A DNA stretch of 6,732 nt from an uncultured Ruminococcus sp. (lineage in GTDB: Bacteria > Bacillota > Clostridia > Oscillospirales > Acutalibacteraceae), in NCBI GenBank assembly GCA_902773245.1, contig CACYDY010000125.1, positions 1 through 6,732 of the forward strand, written 5' to 3'. The notes beneath the pieces are model-generated. The model worked only from the letters and a program-made list of their open reading frames with translations, made no database searches and was not told the DNA's origin. The position numbers were made by a program, and so were the translations under genes. This document shows positions 5,752 through 6,732 of this stretch, piece after piece. The stretch's first letter is position 1, and every line of letters starts with the position of its first letter.

Positions 5752-6732
5752 TCAGGTTCGATAATCTCCGTTGATCTTTACGTAATCATATGTGAGATCA
5801 CAGCCGTATGCTTCGGCAGAGCTTTCGCCGTCATTAAGACCTACTTTAATTTCTATCTCGTTCTCGCTGAGTATCTTCTTTGCAAGCTCCTCGCTGAATT
5901 CTATTCCTGCTCCGTTTTTGCAGACATCGATCTCACCCGCTTTTGACTTAAAGGAAACGTCAACAAGACTTACGTCCACGTCGCAGCCCGAATAGCCTAT
6001 TGCGCAAAGAACTCTTCCCCAGTTTGCGTCAGATCCAAACATAGCCGCTTTAACAAGACTGCTGCAAATTACAGACTTGGCGACTCCCTTTGCGTCAAGC
6101 GTGGTTTTTGCGCCGCTGACGCTGCAGATCAACAGCTTCGTTGCGCCCTCGCCGTCTGCCGCAAGCTTTTTTGCCATTGATTTGCAGAGTTCGATCAGCG
6201 CGTCCGTGAAAATTCTGTAGTCGCTGTTTTTCTCGGTTATCTCTGCGTTTTCGGCAAGACCGTTAGCAAGTATGGCAAGTGTGTCGTTGGTAGATGTGTC
6301 GCCGTCAACGCTGACCATATTATAGCTTTGTTCAACTGCTTCGACAAGCGCAGATTTAAGCATTTGTGATGAGATAGCCGCATCGGTCGTTACAAAGCTG
6401 AGCATAGTGCCCATGTTGATGTGGATCATTCCGCTGCCCTTTGCAGCCGCTCCTATTGTAACTGTTTTTCCGCCGATCTCAACTGAAACGGCAGCTTCTT
6501 TTTTTACGGTGTCGGTAGTCATAATGGCTTCTGCAACATTGGTTCCGCCGTTCTCACTCATGATTTTTGCAATCTCGGGAACACCCTTTTCAAAAGGCTC
6601 GATCGGCAGCGGCTGACCGATAACGCCTGTTGAAGCAACTATCACATCGTTTTTGTCAATATTAAGGGATTCAGCCGCAAGCTCGCACATTCTCTCTGCT
6701 TTTTCGATCCCGTCTGCGTTGCAGGTGTTTGC
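5752..6732 (-). CDS. argJ: Glutamate N-acetyltransferase / ornithine acetyltransferase, lacking its N-terminus (cut by window edge)
   Basis: The visible 326 residues are the C-terminal four fifths of ArgJ (family length about 400). The frame stays open to the window edge, so the ATG at 6690 is internal. The enzyme transfers acetyl from N-acetylornithine to glutamate, recycling the acetyl group, and some members also use acetyl-CoA. ASTGVIGQPLP (6636-6604) is the oxyanion-hole motif. KGSGMIH...GTMLSFVTTDA holds the self-cleavage site: the Thr of GTML (codon 6408-6406) becomes the N-terminal nucleophile of the beta chain. The residue before it is Gly where many homologues have Ala. The C-terminus DLTYDYVKINGDYRT is typical and complete, ending at TGA 5754-5752. 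Preceding codons give ANTCNADG...ER, matching the region where ArgJ proteins have an N-A-N/C-T motif. argC would be expected next upstream. Whether the enzyme is mono- or bifunctional cannot be told from sequence. Confidence 0.95.
   Translation of the reverse strand, partial: ANTCNADGIEKAERMCELAAESLNIDKNDVIVASTGVIGQPLPIEPFEKGVPEIAKIMSENGGTNVAEAIMTTDTVKKEAAVSVEIGGKTVTIGAAAKGSGMIHINMGTMLSFVTTDAAISSQMLKSALVEAVEQSYNMVSVDGDTSTNDTLAILANGLAENAEITEKNSDYRIFTDALIELCKSMAKKLAADGEGATKLLICSVSGAKTTLDAKGVAKSVICSSLVKAAMFGSDANWGRVLCAIGYSGCDVDVSLVDVSFKSKAGEIDVCKNGAGIEFSEELAKKILSENEIEIKVGLNDGESSAEAYGCDLTYDYVKINGDYRT

Overview
The window holds part of an arginine biosynthesis operon, with every gene on the minus strand. 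Reading in the direction of transcription (from high to low coordinates) the order is argJ (5' end outside the window), argB, a small GNAT acetyltransferase, a very long ORF joining a YfhO-type membrane protein to a complete ArgD aminotransferase, and argF (only its first 59 codons are inside the window). The argJ-argB-argD-argF order, the protein sequence style, the moderate GC content and the kind of non-coding repeat between argJ and argB suggest a Firmicute of the Ruminococcus/Oscillospiraceae type. That assignment is an inference from style, not a database match.

Layout. 6732-5752: argJ, lacking roughly the first 80 residues. 5751-5409: a 343-base non-coding stretch with several short inverted repeats, which looks like an interspersed repeat inserted inside the operon. 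5408-4551: argB, probably starting at a TTG codon. 4527-4084: GNAT acetyltransferase. 4071-238: a 1277-codon ORF made of a YfhO membrane protein (about residues 1-830), an acidic Ser/Asp/Asn/Glu-rich linker (about 831-876) and ArgD (about 877-1277). 237-180: a short spacer with a strong small hairpin and the argF ribosome binding site. 179-1: the start of argF.

How the genes work together. ArgJ moves the acetyl group from N-acetylornithine to glutamate, ArgB phosphorylates N-acetylglutamate, ArgC (not in the window, expected upstream of argJ) reduces it, ArgD transaminates the semialdehyde to N-acetylornithine, and ArgF turns ornithine into citrulline. The ArgB has the N-terminal helix region typical of arginine-feedback-regulated enzymes, which fits the cyclic ArgJ route. 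The GNAT gene might supply acetylglutamate to prime the cycle, but this is speculative.

The most notable feature is the in-frame fusion of a YfhO envelope protein, of the family implicated in lipoteichoic acid glycosylation, to a catalytically intact ArgD. If it is translated as one chain, an arginine biosynthesis enzyme would be tethered to the inner face of the membrane. The junction also holds possible relict or internal start codons, so separate ArgD may be made from the same ORF.
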